Below, piece after piece: positions 23,493-37,328 of a stretch of DNA of 64,000 nucleotides (positions within the stretch are counted from its first letter, which is position 1; the number at the start of each line of letters is the position of its first letter). Made by a program: the position numbers and the translations under genes. The notes beneath the pieces were generated by a model. That model was given only the letters and a program-made list of their open reading frames with translations, did not search any database and was not told the DNA's origin. Source of the stretch: Cerrena zonata (lineage: Eukaryota > Basidiomycota > Agaricomycetes > Polyporales > Cerrenaceae); NCBI GenBank assembly GCA_038087015.1, contig JASBNA010000003.1:2542001-2606000 (forward strand), in the 5' to 3' direction.

Positions 23493-26400
23493 CTACTCGT
23501 CGTCTTCTTCCACTTGAGCAGGTTTCTTTCTCGCGGCTACATAACCCAAGTTAAACAAGCCGTGTCATGGTGAGATGAGAGAATCACTTACACCGCCGAG
23601 TAGCCCGTTTCTTCGCTCGAGCTTTGTTGCCTTCGACTCTCTTCTCAAACGCCTGATCCTCCTCACCCTGTCGTCTATGATCTTCTAGGATCTAAAAACA
23701 ACAACAGCTAAATACCTCGTGCGAAGTACGACTTTAGATGAAAAGGACATACCGCCTCAAATTCGTTCAACTCTGCATCAGGCTTATTCGATGACTTGTT
23801 CTGACGAGCCTTGGTGAGGATTTCTTGGAACCGGGTGAAGACAGTCTCTTCGTGAAGTTTGTCTCGGTAGGATGGTAGGCCCTCTACAAGTTTCTTCACG
23901 GAACGTTCGGATTTGAATGGAAGGAGGGAGAGACAGTAGGCTATGTCTCGCCATTGTCTGGCATCTTCGGATAATCGGAATCGTTGACAGAGCTTCTCGA
24001 CGATTGTCTCGGCTTGTTTCTCCTGTGGGTGTAAAAGGAGTGGTTAGAGGTGAGGATAGGGGTGAGGGGGATGAGCTGACCTTTTCGATGAATGTGAAGA
24101 TGTATTTCATTGTGCTCTGGAATATCTCCTCGCTCACGGCGTGCGCGCCCACAGACAAGTGAGAGATAACTATACATGTCGTTAGCTCTTGAAGTAAATG
24201 AATGAGGAGACAAAGATTTCTGTTTACCATCTGGAAGATTGTTGTAGATTGCATTCTCCTTCGTTGATAGCTCTGAGAAAAAGAGTTTGGCAAGCTCCGA
24301 GATTCGCTCTTCCTCGTCCTCGAGACACTTGGCCATCTCGCCAAGTTGTCCTTTGACTTTGATCATACCGTTCAAGATCAAATGCGTCAAGACCATGAGT
24401 GTGTTCTTCTTGACTGTTAGATCTTTATCCGACAAACCCTTGTAGAGTTCATTACTGTTCTCATCAATGATATTGCTAAAGGAAACAGCAACATCTCCTA
24501 ATGCGATGACCGAGTTGCTTCGAATACTAGCATCTTTGGAGTGTTCTAGAATCTTGAAGAGGAGGCCGTGATGTTGGTCGCAGAATTGGGAACTGACGCA
24601 GAGGAATTTACTAAATGCTAGAGTAGCTGCGGCACGTAAAGTTCGGTTCTATATCTTAGGCGTGAGTATGATGGGTATGAAAAAGGAATAAAATAGTGGG
24701 ACCTTGAATTTATGGGGACTTCCGCAGATATGGACAAGCATTGGACCATATGTTGCAAGGAGGGAGCCTGGACCGTACAGTAACTCAGTCTCTCGGATGC
24801 TTGCAATGCGATCACCGATGTCATCTTCGGCGTTACCAGCTACCTGGTCTAGTTCCTCTGTATCCTTAGAGGCTGGAGCACGATTTGCTAGCTTCTCAGC
24901 TGAATAAAGTATAGACGTCAACATGACTGAATATATCCGGTTATAAAAGTTGAAAACTCGCCTTGTTCACGCTCGTGCTTCTGTCTCTTCCATTCACGCT
25001 CGACAAGTTCCAAGTACACGATATGCTTGATGGCGACATGTCCTACTATGAAGAGCAGCTGACTGAGTTCAAAGGCATCACCGACGTCCTTGTCTTCCCC
25101 ATCATCACCCCCTTGTGTAGCAGTACGATTGGCCTCCTCCGCCTCGTTGTCCTCAGCCATAGCATCCGGATCTTGAGAATTCGGACGCGGCTGCGATTTA
25201 TTTGCAGACTTCTTGGGAGAAAAGGCACGTCGAGTCAGGTTCTTGATGATGTTATCGCAGAGAATGTCGGGTCGCTGGGCGAGTGCATAGATCGTGTTGA
25301 CAGCTTGCTCGGCCATACCAAACCATTCCTTCGATCGACATGGGTGTTCGATCGCATCCTGCAACTTGCGGAAGATTGGGTTGTCCATTTCGAGACGGAT
25401 GTTCTCGTTGAATAATGAGCCTTGATGTACACAATCAAGTTAGATATGGTACAACTCCCCGTAGAGGAAAATGTGATGCCTACCCTTGATCTTCTTCGCG
25501 CTACCATTCAGACGCTGCAACGCAACACATGTATACCGGGCCAAGGTCAAATCACCCTAATGATGTTGGTCAGAAATTGCTTTCGGGTTCATGGTGTCGA
25601 ACTATACCTTGCCCAAGTTGCCTAGTCCGATCTTCACGAGAACTTCGACACGCTCTGACACGACGGACCTCTTCGCTAGGGCAAGCATGCCGAGAATGAT
25701 GATTGCCCCTCGTCTCTGCGCCCGTGGTAGTGGTCGTTCAGAACCTGCGTTCGTTGGCTTGAGAATATGGAGTAAATAGAACATGAAAGGACGTACTGTA
25801 GACTTGCCACAGTTTTCCAATGACGTCGAGATGAACCTGACCGTCCTCCATCATGATTCGCATCATCTCTTCCAGACTGGTCAGCTCCGCAAGAGTAGCA
25901 TTGTACGTTTGCCTGTAATGATGTCAGCCAATCTGTTGATCGTAAATAGTATGCACACGCACTCGATCATGTTCTTGGCAATTCGATTGACTTGCTGTTT
26001 TGGTTCCATGTCGGGAATAGGGTCGAAGTACAAGCTGCGATAACACTCAAGAAGTCTGGAACGGACTCCCTTGATCTCCTTTCCGTCCTCGGAGGTCGAG
26101 GAATTATCCTTCTGCCAGATCAAGTGGAGCATTTTGCGAATGCCAGTCTAGGTTTCGAAGATTAGTTACTGTGATTGTGAGTGTAAATGTGGGGAGAAAA
26201 ATCATATACCTCAGCGCCGTCAAACGCATACTCATAGGTGACCCTGAAGAATTCAATAGCCTCGAGGACTTCCAACTTGTTAGTTGAAGCCAATAGCTTC
26301 TGCACTGTCTCCATTCCACCTTCGATCTGCCTAACGAAGTTGAGGGCCTCCGCGTAATAACGTTTCCGGAGCTTCAAGTGTAAAACTTCGTTACTAGCGA

Positions 26401-28306
26401 GCGTAGCCAAAGCTTCCTGCTCATTTGCAAGAGCAACGAGATTGATTTCGGATTTACGGGGTTTCTTTTTCTTCTTGGGTGTACGAGGCCCATCCTGATC
26501 CATCTCGTCGCCTTCTGCAGGCTCTTCCTCGTCTTCTCCTTCTGGTTCCTCGTCGACATCCATCTCGTCGTCACCACGAGGTTTCTTCCTACAAGAAAAA
26601 TAGAAAGCATAAGCACCAGTCAAGAAGCTTCGACAAGAAAAGTAAGTTTACGACTTTTTACGCTTTGACGAACCTTCACCTTCACCCTCTTCCTCTTCTT
26701 CCTCACCGTTTTCATCCTTTTCACCTTCGCCCTCTTCATCCTCATCTTCCTCATCTCTTTCGACGACTTTCCCGACTCGGGCATTGATCTTGTCCAACTC
26801 GTCAGAAACTTCTTTATATCTCGCCTCCCACTCTCCGAGGCTTAGTAAACCGCCGTGCATCAAACCATACGGGTGGGTGACGATCAACTTTACAAGCAGC
26901 ATCACGGCACTCTTCCTGACACCACTTGCTTTGTCCTCGAGCGAGTCCACGGCAGCGCGAGTAATGGCCAGACGTTGCTTAGGAAACTTGGCTGGAAGGT
27001 CGCATAACCTCGCAAGTACGGTGAACACTTTTGTTCGAACATAAGATGACAGGTCGAGGGTCCTCTCAAGGAGGAGGTCGTAAAGCCCAGTGATTTGCTT
27101 CTGCAACTGCTGTTCGGTGTCGCGTTCACCACCAGAATCCGAAGTGACAAGTTCACGAATAAGGAATCCGATGATTTCAACGAGTGCCATGCGCATTGGG
27201 TATGACTGTGGAAGATATATTTTGTCAAGAAGAAGCGCATAAGGTTCATCAGGAAAGGCGTACCTCAGAGTCAAGATGGGCTAACAGCAACGAAATCTGT
27301 TTGAGTAACGATCGAGGGGAAAGCTCTGCGAACTTGATCAAGAATCTTGAGAATGCACGAGGGCCTTTGGAATCCTGTGCGTTGAACGTCTTTCCTGCAA
27401 TTTCGCGCAGAATTTCGTCTCCGAGCTGCTGGTGGTCAAACTCTTTGCCGAGAACTGTAAGACATTCTGCCATGGGTTCAGAGAGATGCTCATAATATTG
27501 TAGTGATTGCATGATCGTAATTTGCGCGGCGAGGGTATGTCCATGGTGCTTGACTGCAAGACAAATGACTTTGTAAACGCTGAGACGGATGTTTTGGGTC
27601 TTCATGTACTGTTCAGATTCGGTAATGTGATACGCAGGACGAGTGATGCATCTAAGAAATATTAGCATGGAAGAGGAAAATATCAGTGAAAGGGTAGAAC
27701 TTACCCGATGAAGGTATCTCGTTCTGCCGTGGTAGTCCATATCCTCTGAGTCTTCAAACGCAGTACTCTTGAGATAACAGCAAGAGTATTGGGGATCTGA
27801 CCCTCCCAAGTCCAGCCTTTTGCAGGAGCAGCACGAGATATGGCAGCCTTTGCGCCCTTTCCACGACGGGCCTTTGGCGGAGGTGCAGGAGCTTCATCGT
27901 CTCCGGAGGATTTTACTTTCTCCGCGGCAGAGACAAACCAATGCAATAGGAAGCCATACATCTCGAGTGGTGTTTTGTGAGCCATGAATACTTGAGGTTC
28001 TTCATTCTCGACATCTTTGAGGGTAGCCTCCACCTGTGCTTGAAAGGCAGACGATATAGAGTCCAGCATTTTGGTCATGATTGTCCCCTGGAGACATTCT
28101 GCGTATTTGAGAAGGCTTCTATATGTATCGAATACTTCTGGTTCCATGATAGCATCTGTAGATTCGGCAAGGGCTTCGACAGCACGTTCAAGCAGAGCAT
28201 TAATGGATCGAGGATCGAGGGAAGATACGTCGTGTTCATTGGGGATTTCATACTTTGGGATATCTAGGAGACCTTGCATCTCCTCTTGGAGGTCGAAAGA
28301 TGCCAT
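23493..28306 (-). CDS. CND1: Condensin complex subunit 1 (Cnd1/Ycs4/CAP-D2)
   Basis: Fifteen exons (minus): 27705-28306, 27264-27651, 26652-27205, 26210-26588, 25963-26147, 25797-25912, 25608-25744, 25484-25556, 24962-25420, 24703-24899, 24228-24648, 24081-24169, 23753-24022, 23592-23691 and 23493-23536. All phases fit and yield 1337 residues, the normal size. It is a HEAT-repeat subunit of condensin, which loads on chromatin to compact and segregate mitotic chromosomes. Typical blocks are HKFKNRTLRAAATLAFSKF, SNSVIALGDVAVSFSNII and NTLMVLTHLILNGMIKVKGQ in the conserved C-terminal HEAT region. Acidic and Lys-rich linkers lie near residues 370-420. The intron after 24962 starts with GC (GCGAGT), and two others use weak donors (GTCCCA, GTCAGC). 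The last exon boundary is the least certain. The gene is tail-to-tail with PCNA, 273 bases apart, and two ACGCGT boxes lie just upstream. Confidence 0.93.
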
Positions 28307-28850
28307 CCTGGTTGTTGAGTAAAAGAACCGTGGTTCGACCTCCCTGAGCGGCGTGTGGCTGGTCGCACAGACGTATTTCGACAAGATAATATGACAAGAC
28401 GGTATGAAAGATCGAGTCGGAGCACGACCACACGCGTTCCACTCGACGCGTCGCACACGTGATAAAGCGCTTGATATATTCAATGCCCAAATAGGCAAGT
28501 GGTGTCGTTACGAGCCGCCGCTGAACAGGGTTGTAGGCTGTTCTATTCGAGAGGAACTAAGGAAAAACAAGTACACTATGAGGGGGGGGTATTTATAGTC
28601 CAAGGAGTAGGGATCTAAGCTACGGAGGTACGAGTCAGGTATAATTATCTAAATCATTCTCGTTATGTAAGAATAACCCATAGACAACTCGTCCAAGCCC
28701 GGAATTATCATTACTAGTAACTTACTATTGTGATAGTGTCGACCTCGCCCCCGGTTTTTCAAAAAAAACTGGGGGCAGGGATATCGTGAGAAAGGTTCAT
28801 CGGCGGAGGTGTTTTAACCCGAGCCAGTCCATGTCTCTTTGAGGGTTGTT
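28307..28850. other. Intergenic region between condensin and the carrier gene
   Basis: It holds the condensin promoter with the two cell-cycle boxes and the 3' flank of the mitochondrial carrier. A G8 run at 28581-28588 and an A7 run near 28760 are the only low-complexity features. No gene is seen. Confidence 0.5.
28432..28451. promoter_or_regulatory. Two ACGCGT boxes upstream of condensin subunit 1
   Basis: ACGCGT occurs at 28432-28437 and 28446-28451, about 130-145 bases before the start codon at 28306. Two palindromic MCB cores within 20 bases suggest S-phase transcription of the condensin gene. This is inference from the motif. Confidence 0.55.
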
Positions 28851-29962
28851 CTAACAACCATAACCGAGCAGGTTCAATGCGCACTCGTACACTCCAAAGG
28901 TGATGATAGCAGACGGAACGGAGCGCATCAGGTGCGCCGTCATGCCACCATACAGCCCCGCTAAGCCCTCCTCTGCCCTTACCAATCGGAAACACTGTAC
29001 GAGGCCGACATATTTGCGGATCCCATTCTCTATCGGAGCTTGTCGTAGCCTCGTTCTGAGCACCTGCAATTATATCAGACAAGGAAAATATGGCCAGAAG
29101 GGAAACTGACAGACCTCGTGGGGATACGTGACCAAAACTGCTGCTAGCTTTGCAGATCCCGCAGCTCCGCTAGTGCCAATCCAACTCCTAACTGCATGAC
29201 CCCAGGTCGCATCGTCCTGCTTGTGGCCAGTCGATATTGGGCGAAAGAGCTGCTTTAGCTGTTCGTAGAGAACCAGATGGAACACTGTCTCAACCGTGCC
29301 CAGATAACTTGCACCCAGGCCACGGTACAGACCAGGGACGCCCTCCTGTTGGAGGATTTTCCAGACACAGTCGAAGCTGTTTGCATGCCACCGAGCCGTA
29401 ACGCCAGCTCCTTCTGTCCGAACGTCTAGCTGTAGCCTTGTCTTGACAAGAAAGACGGGATTCATCACCGTTGAAACTGTCACAGACGCCGCAACGGCAG
29501 CTTGCGCGTGAACCAATGTGCTGTCCTCTGCGCAGCCTAGCGTTTCTGCTCCAAGACGCTTGCAATTGCCGTAGACATAAAATTTGAGTGCCATTGAGGG
29601 GACCACACCTGAGAGACTCGGTCCAAGGCCACGGAAGAGACCACGCCAGCCTTCGGCATGGTAGATGTTATGCATGACACTGGTGGTCCGGAGAACATGG
29701 CGTGACCACACGCCTAGGAAGCGAGCCGGGACGGGCTGGAGGGGAAGATGTCGCGAACTCATGGAGGACTGGAGTCGCGTCTTCAAAACGTCGAGCGGAG
29801 AAGTTAGCACAGTAGAAGCCAGCCCTCCCGCTCTGCAGGGCGGTGAATCAGGACTTGCACCAAGTATTTGGATGAGATGACTTACGCACCAGCGAGCAAG
29901 TGTGCCCATGGATTCTTGTTGGGCAAATCTGGGACTTGTCCCGTTGCAGCGTCCAACGCCAT
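28851..29962 (-). CDS. RIM2: Mitochondrial pyrimidine nucleotide carrier (Rim2-like)
   Basis: Three exons, 29886-29962, 29115-29832 and 28851-29063, give 335 residues. Three mitochondrial-carrier signatures are present: SPLDVLKTRLQ, NPVFLVKTRLQ and YPHEVLRTRLR, each followed by a glycine-rich second half such as GWRGLFRGLGPSLSG, GVPGLYRGLGASYLG and GLAGLYGGMTAHLMR. The overall pattern (NPWAHLLAG start, VVPSMALKFYVYGNCKR) matches Rim2/SLC25A33-36 carriers, which exchange pyrimidine nucleotides across the inner mitochondrial membrane for mitochondrial DNA and RNA synthesis. The second signature has Phe in the usual acidic position, as I recall for Rim2. The start at 29962 is chosen because the frame leads directly into NPWAHLLAG; a later ATG at 29909 lies in another frame. 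It is head-to-head with a roadblock gene. Confidence 0.9.
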
Positions 29963-30385
29963 TGGGACCAACTTTGCTATTGTTGTCTATTCGTCCTGAG
30001 GTCGGAGTTCGATGATCAGCTACTTACTAGGGGTGCACAGAAAGCAGAGGAGAAGCTGGGTCACCGTAGACACGCCACGGTAATAATTGCTTTGGTTTTG
30101 ATTGGATCGAATCGCTTCGTGCCACCTAGCCGCACAATTTTTCCGATCAACCAAAACTCGAAATGGCGGCGTCTGTCTTGCTCGTGTAGACATTAATGAA
30201 GATTACTGTAAGTAATATTTACTCTCCGGAAAATACATGTATTCTTGCTCGATCTCTCTACAAGAGTCTACAAGTTGCCAAGTATCTCCCGATCCAACTA
30301 CGAGACACCCAATTTGCCTCACGCGCTAAGTACTGAGCGCTCTCGTAATGCTCGGGAGGCACAAGTCTGTTTCTTCAATACTGTC

Positions 30386-30912
30386 ATGTCTCTCAAGAAC
30401 GCATCTCCGAATTTCTCGTTATCAGCTACAGAGGGAGGCACAACCACCACGACTGCCACCCACCTACTACCCCCGGAGCTTGAACAAACATTCGCCTTGT
30501 TGACTTCACATCGATCTGTGCTTGGCTATCTGCTGCTGTCCAGAGGACCTCAAGTGGCTATCATTCGGCACTCTGGAGTTGTTTTTGAGGGAGATCAAGG
30601 AAAGAAGTATGCCCATGCGGTCGAGAGAATTGTAGAGAGCGTTCATACAGGATTGGAGGAAGTTGCTGGAGAATCCGGAGATGTTGTACGTCCGACGCTG
30701 TTGTTGGGGTCGCGTCTGAAGTCTGAACTGACTCTTGTCTCAACTGCAGGATGAAATCCGGTTCATGAGGATCCGAACAAAGCGACATGAACTTCTCATC
30801 TCACCAGGTCCGTGTCTATCTCGTTTGTAGCGAGTGTCTAGTGAGTTAAACACGTGGGTTTGTAGATGGAAACTATCTTCTCGCAGTTTTACATGATCCA
30901 TCGACGACTTGA
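30386..30912 (+). CDS. Dynein light chain, roadblock/LC7 type
   Basis: Exons 30386-30685, 30750-30807 and 30866-30912 give 134 residues. After a Ser/Thr-rich N-terminal extension (about 30 residues), the protein has the roadblock/LC7 pattern: VLGYLLLSRGPQVAIIRHSG, then YAHAVERIVESV, and at the end IRFMRIRTKRHELLISPD and NYLLAVLHDPS. Proteins of this size dimerise as the light chain of cytoplasmic dynein, linking intermediate chains for nuclear migration and vesicle transport along microtubules. An earlier in-frame ATG (30245) is possible but lies in a segment without family similarity. The gene diverges from the Rim2-like carrier with 423 bases between starts. Confidence 0.87.
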
Positions 30913-33900
30913 AACGAATGTTTCTATTCAGTGCCACCTTCTTTGGATCTATCTTCCCCGCTTTGTTCGAATTGTACGAGTACGATGGATACCACATGCA
31001 GCTTTGTATACCAGCCATTTCATTCACCGATCATAGATCGTATGTCATAGGCATGATCGGCCTCAGGTCCTCGTGGTGCTATTATGGTTTGAGTTACTGG
31101 TATCCAGTGCTAATGAAGATTTCCTACTGACCGTGACATTCGGGATATACATCTTTTTCAGCTTTGACGTAAAGTATCGTACTCCTTTTTCATCTCGTTG
31201 ATTCATTGATGATTCTCTACGATCGTTAGGGTTTACTGACACAAAGCTGGCTGGTAGTCAAACAAACTCACTACTTTCGTTAATTCACTGCAGCTATTGA
31301 ACGTCCGCAACTAAGTGTGATGCTAATATAAAGATCATTGCATGGTGAGTCTGTAGCTCAGGTACGTCATACAGACAGTATCCCGGACATGTCGGGAAAG
31401 ATACCAGGTCGTCTTGTGTCCATTGGTAGGCGGAATTGATGTCACTGTAAAACACGAGATGTCAATGTTGATATGAACCAAGTCGGACTCTGACCTTCAT
31501 GTCCGTCAAATACTAAACCGCCTTTGTTGGACGGTGATGTAAAGATTTCTACATATACAACTCTGACTATCATCCACGCCATAACTCACCAGTCCTTCCA
31601 AAATTATAGCATCACGTTGCGCTTGTCGGATAGTTACACCTCTGACCGGGACCCTCCTTATGCACTTCACAGGTCCGGCTTATGAGCTTGCGGATACACG
31701 AACTTTACTACCGTGATTGCCCCAATGACGATCAACTAAACTGATCATGGGCAGTGACATCAAGTTGCGCTAACCCTGAACTTTGCGTTCCTTGATAGTG
31801 TTCGAAACACCAAGTGGGTCCTTTATCACATATTTGAGTTCGGTCACGTCCGAGTCAATGATGGACGTATTCATATCTTGTTTGTGTATCGTATACAGGT
31901 CCGGTAAATTTGCAAGTGGGATACTTGCTTGTGATAACTCGATGACCCCCTCTCACACAGTCATTCTTCAACAAAACTCGTTAACTCCGTTCCATGCATG
32001 TCGGACGGAGACCAAAGTCAAAGTTTACGGTCATATCCGAACAAACTCTGTAGGGTATTGAGTTACCGAGTCAATCAACATCATTCGTTCGTTGCGATTC
32101 CAACCCTAATATAGTCCGCAAAGCCGTGTTTTCCTCTGGCAGAAAAATACACAGGACCCTGGGCGGTTCAAAAATAGCTTTGAGAAGCTGCGATGCAAAC
32201 GATGATGGATGCTTCGACTCGGGAGGCTGTGGGGATGGAAAGTCCGGTGGGTTCATTTCCGGTATAGAGGATTGTATTAATTGTAACACCCTTGCTTCAA
32301 AGAGATCAGCTTGGGTTCAATTTGTCACTGGGAAGCAAGGGTGTCTTTGTATTCTGGTCTATGTATAACTGGGCCATCTTTCGATGGCATGTGAAACTGT
32401 GGGGAGGGTCTAGTCTAATGGTTTGCATGGATGTGTATGCTTTGCCACGTATTGTTAGCTCCGTCGTACTAGCTGCTCCGAACAACAAGAGAGTTACGAG
32501 ACGTCTTCCTCCGAGAATGCCTATGGGTTTTAGTTTTCTTCCGTCATGCACTCGACAATAAACGCCAGAAGTAGGTGATTCCTAAAACCATTCAACCATA
32601 CCGATCCGCTACTATCGAGGGGATGCCGCCATCTTCCACCATTTACCCCCTCTTCCGAGTCCGAGTCGTCTGTGTGGTTACAACAAGTGAGTGACCGGCT
32701 CCGGCTTCTTGCTCCTCCCTTTTGGTCCCAACCGGCGCGCCATCACCATCGATCGAGAACAGTGGTGCTGTGGTTACAACACTGTGTTACAGTTACAGTG
32801 GTTCCTCTCGATCTAGCAATCTTGGCTCAGTATCGTTTTCCGTACCTCAAACACACCACTGGCATCGAAAGGGGTCTAGCTCGAACGACAAGCATCAGAT
32901 TTCAGAGGGGGGTCATCCGTTCAGCCATATAACCCAAAACATAAACAGAGATAAGCGGGTGGAGTCGTTTTGATCATAGTCCCAGTTGGCAACTTGGTAT
33001 ATATTATATTTTCTGTTTTTCTGATTTTGGTTCTAAGTAGAAGGGTTCAAGGGAGCGGAGACTAAAGCTACAACACGCCCACGGGAGAAAAACATGGCGG
33101 GGTGTATGGTTTTGGAATTTGAGTGGGGGCGGCCAGGCACTGATAGAACACTGATCTCTCTGAGTTTCTGTGGGTGTCGGGATCTGTTTTCTTGATTCTA
33201 GACGGAGGCTTGTGATTGTTGCGTTGGTGTGATGGGTTTGTGTTCTGGGCTAATTGATGTATGGGATATAAAGTCCGATATATTGGTGTTCTATAGTTCT
33301 GGGTGGAAGTCGTTTGGAGGGGGGGAAGTCTGATTTATGACATGAACGTGAGGAATATATGGTCAACGTTGGATTGTCACGAAACATGAAACACGAAACA
33401 TGAGAAGAGGGGTCGGTCGTTGGTGGTGGGTTATGCGTCATCAGATTGAGACTCTGGCTGGACACTGCGGCGGCACCGCGAATGGTAACCTTACGGGCCC
33501 GCCTCACTGAGTGAAGGGTTGTCGGCGTTTTGTCCGGCTCCGTCAATTTTCTAGGAGGTTGCTATCTAGTATATTGTTTATCTTTTGTAGTAATACACCC
33601 GCTCAAACACCGAAAAGGTTATCCGGCAACGAAAAAAAGAAAAATCCATCGACGAGATTGTACCTAGGAGACAAAGGACGATACGGAACCGGAAAACTAA
33701 ATCGGGTCCGTGAAAGGAGATTGTAAGCCACAAGTGCTGGTAGTGAGGAGACAAGTCCACGATCGTGTTCGACGAGAGAGAGAGGGGTCAACTTGGATGC
33801 CGTAGCGGGAGTTTGGAAGCTTAGAAACGATCGGATGCGACTCGGATTAGGTACCCGGCTGATAGAAGGTTGAACTCGAATGAAGCTTTTGTCTTTTTAT

Positions 33901-36900
33901 TCACCGAAATCGAACCTTGCATTGCGGCTCCTTACTTCCAGGGACTAGATGCGCTAGAAGACGTGTCAAGAGGCTCAAGTGAGGAGAGGGGTTGGGTTGG
34001 TTCCGCGGATCCGCGAATAGAGGAGTAGGGCCGGCGGGGGTAGCTGAGTACAGTAACGGTGTGACGGTTCCCAAATACGGTTTCAGACTTCCATAAAGGG
34101 TATCCGGAAGGCAGGAGGGACGGAGAAGCTTCACTGGCAGAGACGAGCTGTTACGGTAGCAACAACAACGACAAGCCTCGACAGGACAAGGAGTGTCAGA
34201 TTCAAAACGTTGACGACAGGCTTTTGTGGTTGATGAGTTACTTGGCTGGAAAAAAGGAAGGGTGAGAAGGGAGTGAGGGGGCTGGGTCGGTCCGGGCGGG
34301 AAGGAGGTTAGAGCATCATGAGAATGATGTTGGGTAGGAGATCAGAGAAAGAGCGGGATGGATGGGGGTATGTGTTCCTAAATACATTGAGTTCTGTCAA
34401 TTGTTGGACGTGTAGGTGGCAGTCGAAGAGCGGGGCTTTTGGAATTTGGAGATGTGGCTTGGGATCATAGGACTGATGGGGAGGAGGAATTGCCTGAATC
34501 GCCATTGAGATGGTCGTCTGTATTGCCTGGAAAAGGAGCCACCTCTGATGGAAAGATCCGTTAGAGACTACGAGTTGAGATATACCGGTGTATTACTATA
34601 TGTTTGACCGGCACATCAGGCCTACGGTTGATGTGACCGCTTTTTGCTTGAGAAAAACATACCGTAAGTCTAGACGGAGGACGACTGGCGAGAGTGTTTC
34701 GCCGAGAGGCTAGGTTTCTGCTCGTGATGCACGAAACTATAAGCCTAGGAGAGGTGAGGCTGCGATTTGCGAATGAAAAGGTAGCGACCTGGGAAGAATG
34801 GTGGCTCGAACGAGTAGGCAATATCAGCGTATGAGTCAGGTAACGTCAATGGCAGGTGATCTGTGACGCAAGCTTCGGTCATGAATCCCAAGTTCGATGT
34901 ATTGGAGCATGTCATCCCTCAGGGCGAGAAGAAACTGATAGAAAGAAATGAGGTATTATCGTCAATGGGAGGGTATGAAATAAGAAATAGAAAAAAAACA
35001 AGGGTTGTGATCGTTCTACTCGAGATCTGGTATCGCATCGGAGAGAAGAGTAGGCGAGATATTCAAATAAAGCAAGCTTTGCTTGAATTGGCATATTTCG
35101 CCGTCGTTTATGCCCAAGTATAGCTGGTCAGATGTAGAGAAGAATATCCGGATCGGTGGTATTTTTGTTTCTGCTTTTTATTACGTCCTTTACGGAGATG
35201 GCGTATTTACAATCGGAAGCAGAAGAAGGACGGATATGGGTCTTGTCGTTCGGGATGTACGACCCGAGCTTGTTGGACGTGTAATAATAATAAAAGGGGG
35301 AGGAGGTCGCGTGCCCTGGGTGTTGTAGGTGTACGTTTAGGTATGTTTTGGGTGAATCAGGAGGTTTTGCCGAGTGGGGTGGTCGCGTGGTGTTAGGCTG
35401 GTGTAGGTTAAGCGAAAGGAAGGTGATCGCTTTGAGGTGCTTTAGGTAGGTTGGTGGCTGGACGGGGAATCCGGCTGGTCGAGACTGAGAAGGAAGACTA
35501 AGGATGGAGCTCGAGATCTGGAAACGGTGTGTGTGGAGTTGGGTGTTTCTCTGACAGATTCGATTGAGAGATCCGGTAATGGTGAGCATCTGTATTTCGA
35601 TGTGATATTATTTTTTGTACACGTTTATTATTATTTACAATAAAACGCCACGCAGAGGCAAGTAGCGAGATTGAGTGTGTGCGGGCTGACAGAAGGCAAT
35701 CTATGAGCCTTCTTGGCAGACGAAGAGAGACGAGGTGGATCGAGGAGAGGTGAAGCGCGAGTGGGTGACTATCTGTCAAGGAGACTTTGACATGATGTAT
35801 CACGAATCAAGCAACAATGTATCATGGCTAGGAAAGTAGGGCGCGTCACGGCTAGGATATCAAAGGTCAGGGAAAGGTAAAGAAGACGGTGAAACCGCGG
35901 AGGAGAGGTGTAGGAGGGGAGGCTTCTGTTCTGAAATTGAAGTGGAATTTATTGTTGGCGATTGATGACTGCGGATTGAGGCCGGGAGAGGCTTCTTTTA
36001 GGTGGAAGCGAGAAGGAGAGGAATTGAGGAGGATAATTGAAGGGTAATGCGGGGGTTGGGGATCGTGCATTGTACGTTTGTGGTGGCTTGGGATGGAGGG
36101 TGGACTCGGAATGACCATATATGGAATTGACGCGTGGGGCTTCTGGGAAAGATGTCGAGAATTGGGCGATAGATGATGGATGATGAGCTGGGGTTGCGGA
36201 GGGGGGAATCGAGGAGAGCGATATGGAATGCGTGACGGTGGATGGCCGAGGAGGAAGAGGGAGAGACAGGACGAGAGACAGAGAGAGACAGGAGAAGGTC
36301 TTGGGCAGTCTCAGGAAGAAGCCTGGAGGAAATACAATATTGGAGTGGGGAATACTAGGGGCAGGAGATGGGTGAAACGGGATACGGGAATCGGGGAGGA
36401 TGGAAGAGGCAGAAAGGTAAAGGAAGGGGGAATAGCAAATTTGAAAGTGGGCAAGCGGTGTTGATGGGTCGGCGGAGAAGGGTTGGTTACGGAAGGGGAG
36501 GCAGGGGAGGGATGAGAGATGCAGGCGTTGAGGAGATATGGAGGAGAACAAGGGTGGTGATGGAGACGGGGAGGGCGAGGGCGAGGACGACCGGCGGGGG
36601 TTACTCTGCGCTCTCCCTCTCTGCACTCACTGGCACTTGCACTGGACGAGGGCGACGGGGTGGCGTCAGTGTGACAGTCACAGGGGATGAGTGTGATAAG
36701 GGGAGCGGAGAGTGAAAACGGGAGAGAGAAGCCGGGGATATCCGGAGGGGGAGGGTGATATGAAGGATGATTGAAAGGACGAGCTGATTCTCAACCCTCT
36801 CTCATCTCTCTCCCTCCGTTGTATGGTCTTGGGTTGTTGAAGGCTCTCGCCCTCCTCCCTCTCCCCCGTCTTGCTCTCCCTCTACCCCGCCCTCCCCTGC

Positions 36901-37328
36901 CGTAACAAGGATAACGCTGGTAAGCACCGTCCCCCACTCTCTTGATCGTCGTTTCCCTTATCGCTCCTCCTTCTCCAGAGTATTCGCGACCCTTGCCGGC
37001 TTCATTCTATCCGCCCTCCTCAAGCAAGCACGCACTTCCCCACTCTACTACCCTTCTACCAGCCAGCTACCAGCTACACAAGCATACCAAAGCGGCACAA
37101 CCCACCCAACCAAGCCATCAACGTTTCCCTCCATCCCGTCTTTGACTTTCCGGATTCCGCTGATTCGTCGCGTACCCGGCTCGTCTCCCCCCTCGCCGCA
37201 AAAGCATCTTCCCCTCATCCTCCTCTCAAAGAGCTTCATAGATTTTACCTGCATTACCATCGCCCCTCCGGCTCATACACTTTGTCTCCATATCCCTATA
37301 TTAAATCATCCCCCCTGCTATCATCTGA
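30913..37328. other. Very long gene-free region upstream of the bHLH gene
   Basis: No frame here shows a recognisable motif, exon structure or family. From about 33,900 to 36,780 the plus strand is strongly purine-rich (AGGA/GGAG runs); from 36,790 to 37,328 it abruptly becomes pyrimidine-rich (CTCTCTC), the usual look of a fungal leader. Frames such as 35949-36626 (minus) are Pro/Ser-rich products of this bias and are not called. The stretch 31,000-33,000 has ordinary composition but nothing coding that I can support. Confidence 0.5.

Noticed and set aside
35949..36626. 225-codon Pro/Ser-rich frame on the minus strand
   Set aside because: Low-complexity product of the purine-rich plus strand, with no family or exon structure.
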